From NCBI GenBank assembly GCA_050698355.1, contig JBOHBN010000394.1, positions 1 through 5,209 of the forward strand: a stretch of DNA of 5,209 bases, given 5' to 3'. The first letter of the stretch is position 1. The number at the start of each line of letters is the position of its first letter. This stretch comes from JBOHBN01 sp050698355 (GTDB taxonomy: Bacteria > Actinomycetota > Actinomycetes > Streptosporangiales > WHST01). This document shows positions 5,083 through 5,209 of this stretch, piece after piece. Under the pieces are notes generated by a model. That model worked only from the letters and a program-made list of their open reading frames with translations. It had not been told where the DNA came from and did no database searches. The position numbers and the translations under genes were made by a program.

Positions 5083-5132
5083 TCATGAAGACCTCCCCGT
5101 GCTCGGACACGGAACATCTTTCATGATCACTG
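5077..5132. repeat. 56-bp nested inverted repeat
   Basis: The outer arms CAGTGATCATGAA (5077-5089) and TTCATGATCACTG (5120-5132) are perfect 13-nt complements. An inner stem is formed by CCGTG (5097-5101) and CACGG (5108-5112) around a 6-nt loop. The arms are AT-richer than the surrounding DNA and contain the palindrome TGATCA. Pairing continues for GA/TC after a one-base bulge. The element could be a bidirectional terminator or a dispersed REP/MITE-like repeat; copy number cannot be judged from one window. Confidence 0.7.
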
Positions 5133-5209
5133 CCGTCACCTACCCGACGCGCACGGTCCTCGTCCGACTGAGGGCCCGCGGTCAGGGTTGTCAGTGTGTG
5201 GTTGAGCTA
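5133..5209. other. No gene recognised at the right edge
   Basis: The last 77 bases contain no supported reading frame or RNA. TTGTCA at 5188-5193 could be a -35 element of a gene beginning outside the window, but the matching -10 position would fall past the end, so this is not called as a promoter. Confidence 0.4.

Noticed and set aside
1..5209. The hexamer GAGCTA occurs at both ends of the window (1-6 and 5204-5209), hinting at circularity or a repeat.
   Set aside because: Six bases are too few to mean anything, and the gene content looks chromosomal.
1..5209. tRNA, rRNA, CRISPR arrays, transposase genes.
   Set aside because: None seen on reading both strands; no regularly spaced repeats and no transposase-like motifs.

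Overview
The window is GC-rich DNA with GTG/ATG starts, tightly packed genes and protein families typical of Actinobacteria. These include a SigL-type ECF sigma factor with a zinc-finger anti-sigma factor, a mycothiol-associated DinB-like protein, a DUF1707 protein, actinobacterial HisN and a coenzyme F420-type luciferase-like oxidoreductase. The genus cannot be named from the sequence alone.

Layout: (i) Bases 1-1778, plus strand, look like one transcription unit. An ECF-type promoter (TGAACC-N16-CGTACT) precedes a small four-helix membrane protein of unknown function, then an ECF sigma factor closely resembling Mycobacterium tuberculosis SigL, then its membrane-anchored anti-sigma factor, RslA-like. 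The promoter resembles the recalled SigL consensus, so the operon is probably autoregulated and the unknown membrane protein would be part of the regulon. (ii) Bases 1820-3962, minus strand, are a compact four-gene cluster read from right to left: hisN (histidinol-phosphatase), a YbjQ/UPF0145 protein, a DUF1707 protein and a TIGR03086/DinB-like protein with an intact putative metal triad. Gaps are 17, 4 and 10 nt, and one stop codon abuts the next gene's Shine-Dalgarno. This cluster converges on the sigma operon, leaving 41 nt between the stops. (iii) A 99-bp divergent intergenic region (3963-4061) separates hisN from a plus-strand LLM-class (TIGR03619-like) F420-dependent oxidoreductase at 4062-4901. 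(iv) Bases 4902-5209 have no intact gene but hold three signals: a strong hairpin downstream of the oxidoreductase, a short relic of a LuxR-type helix-turn-helix protein whose DNA-recognition middle appears deleted, and a 56-bp nested inverted repeat whose left arm contains the relic's stop codon.

The known biology suggests that the sigma/anti-sigma pair couples an extracytoplasmic or redox signal to transcription, while the anti-parallel cluster is mostly housekeeping and uncharacterised genes. The least explained parts are the membrane protein inside the sigma operon, the LuxR relic and the nested inverted repeat.
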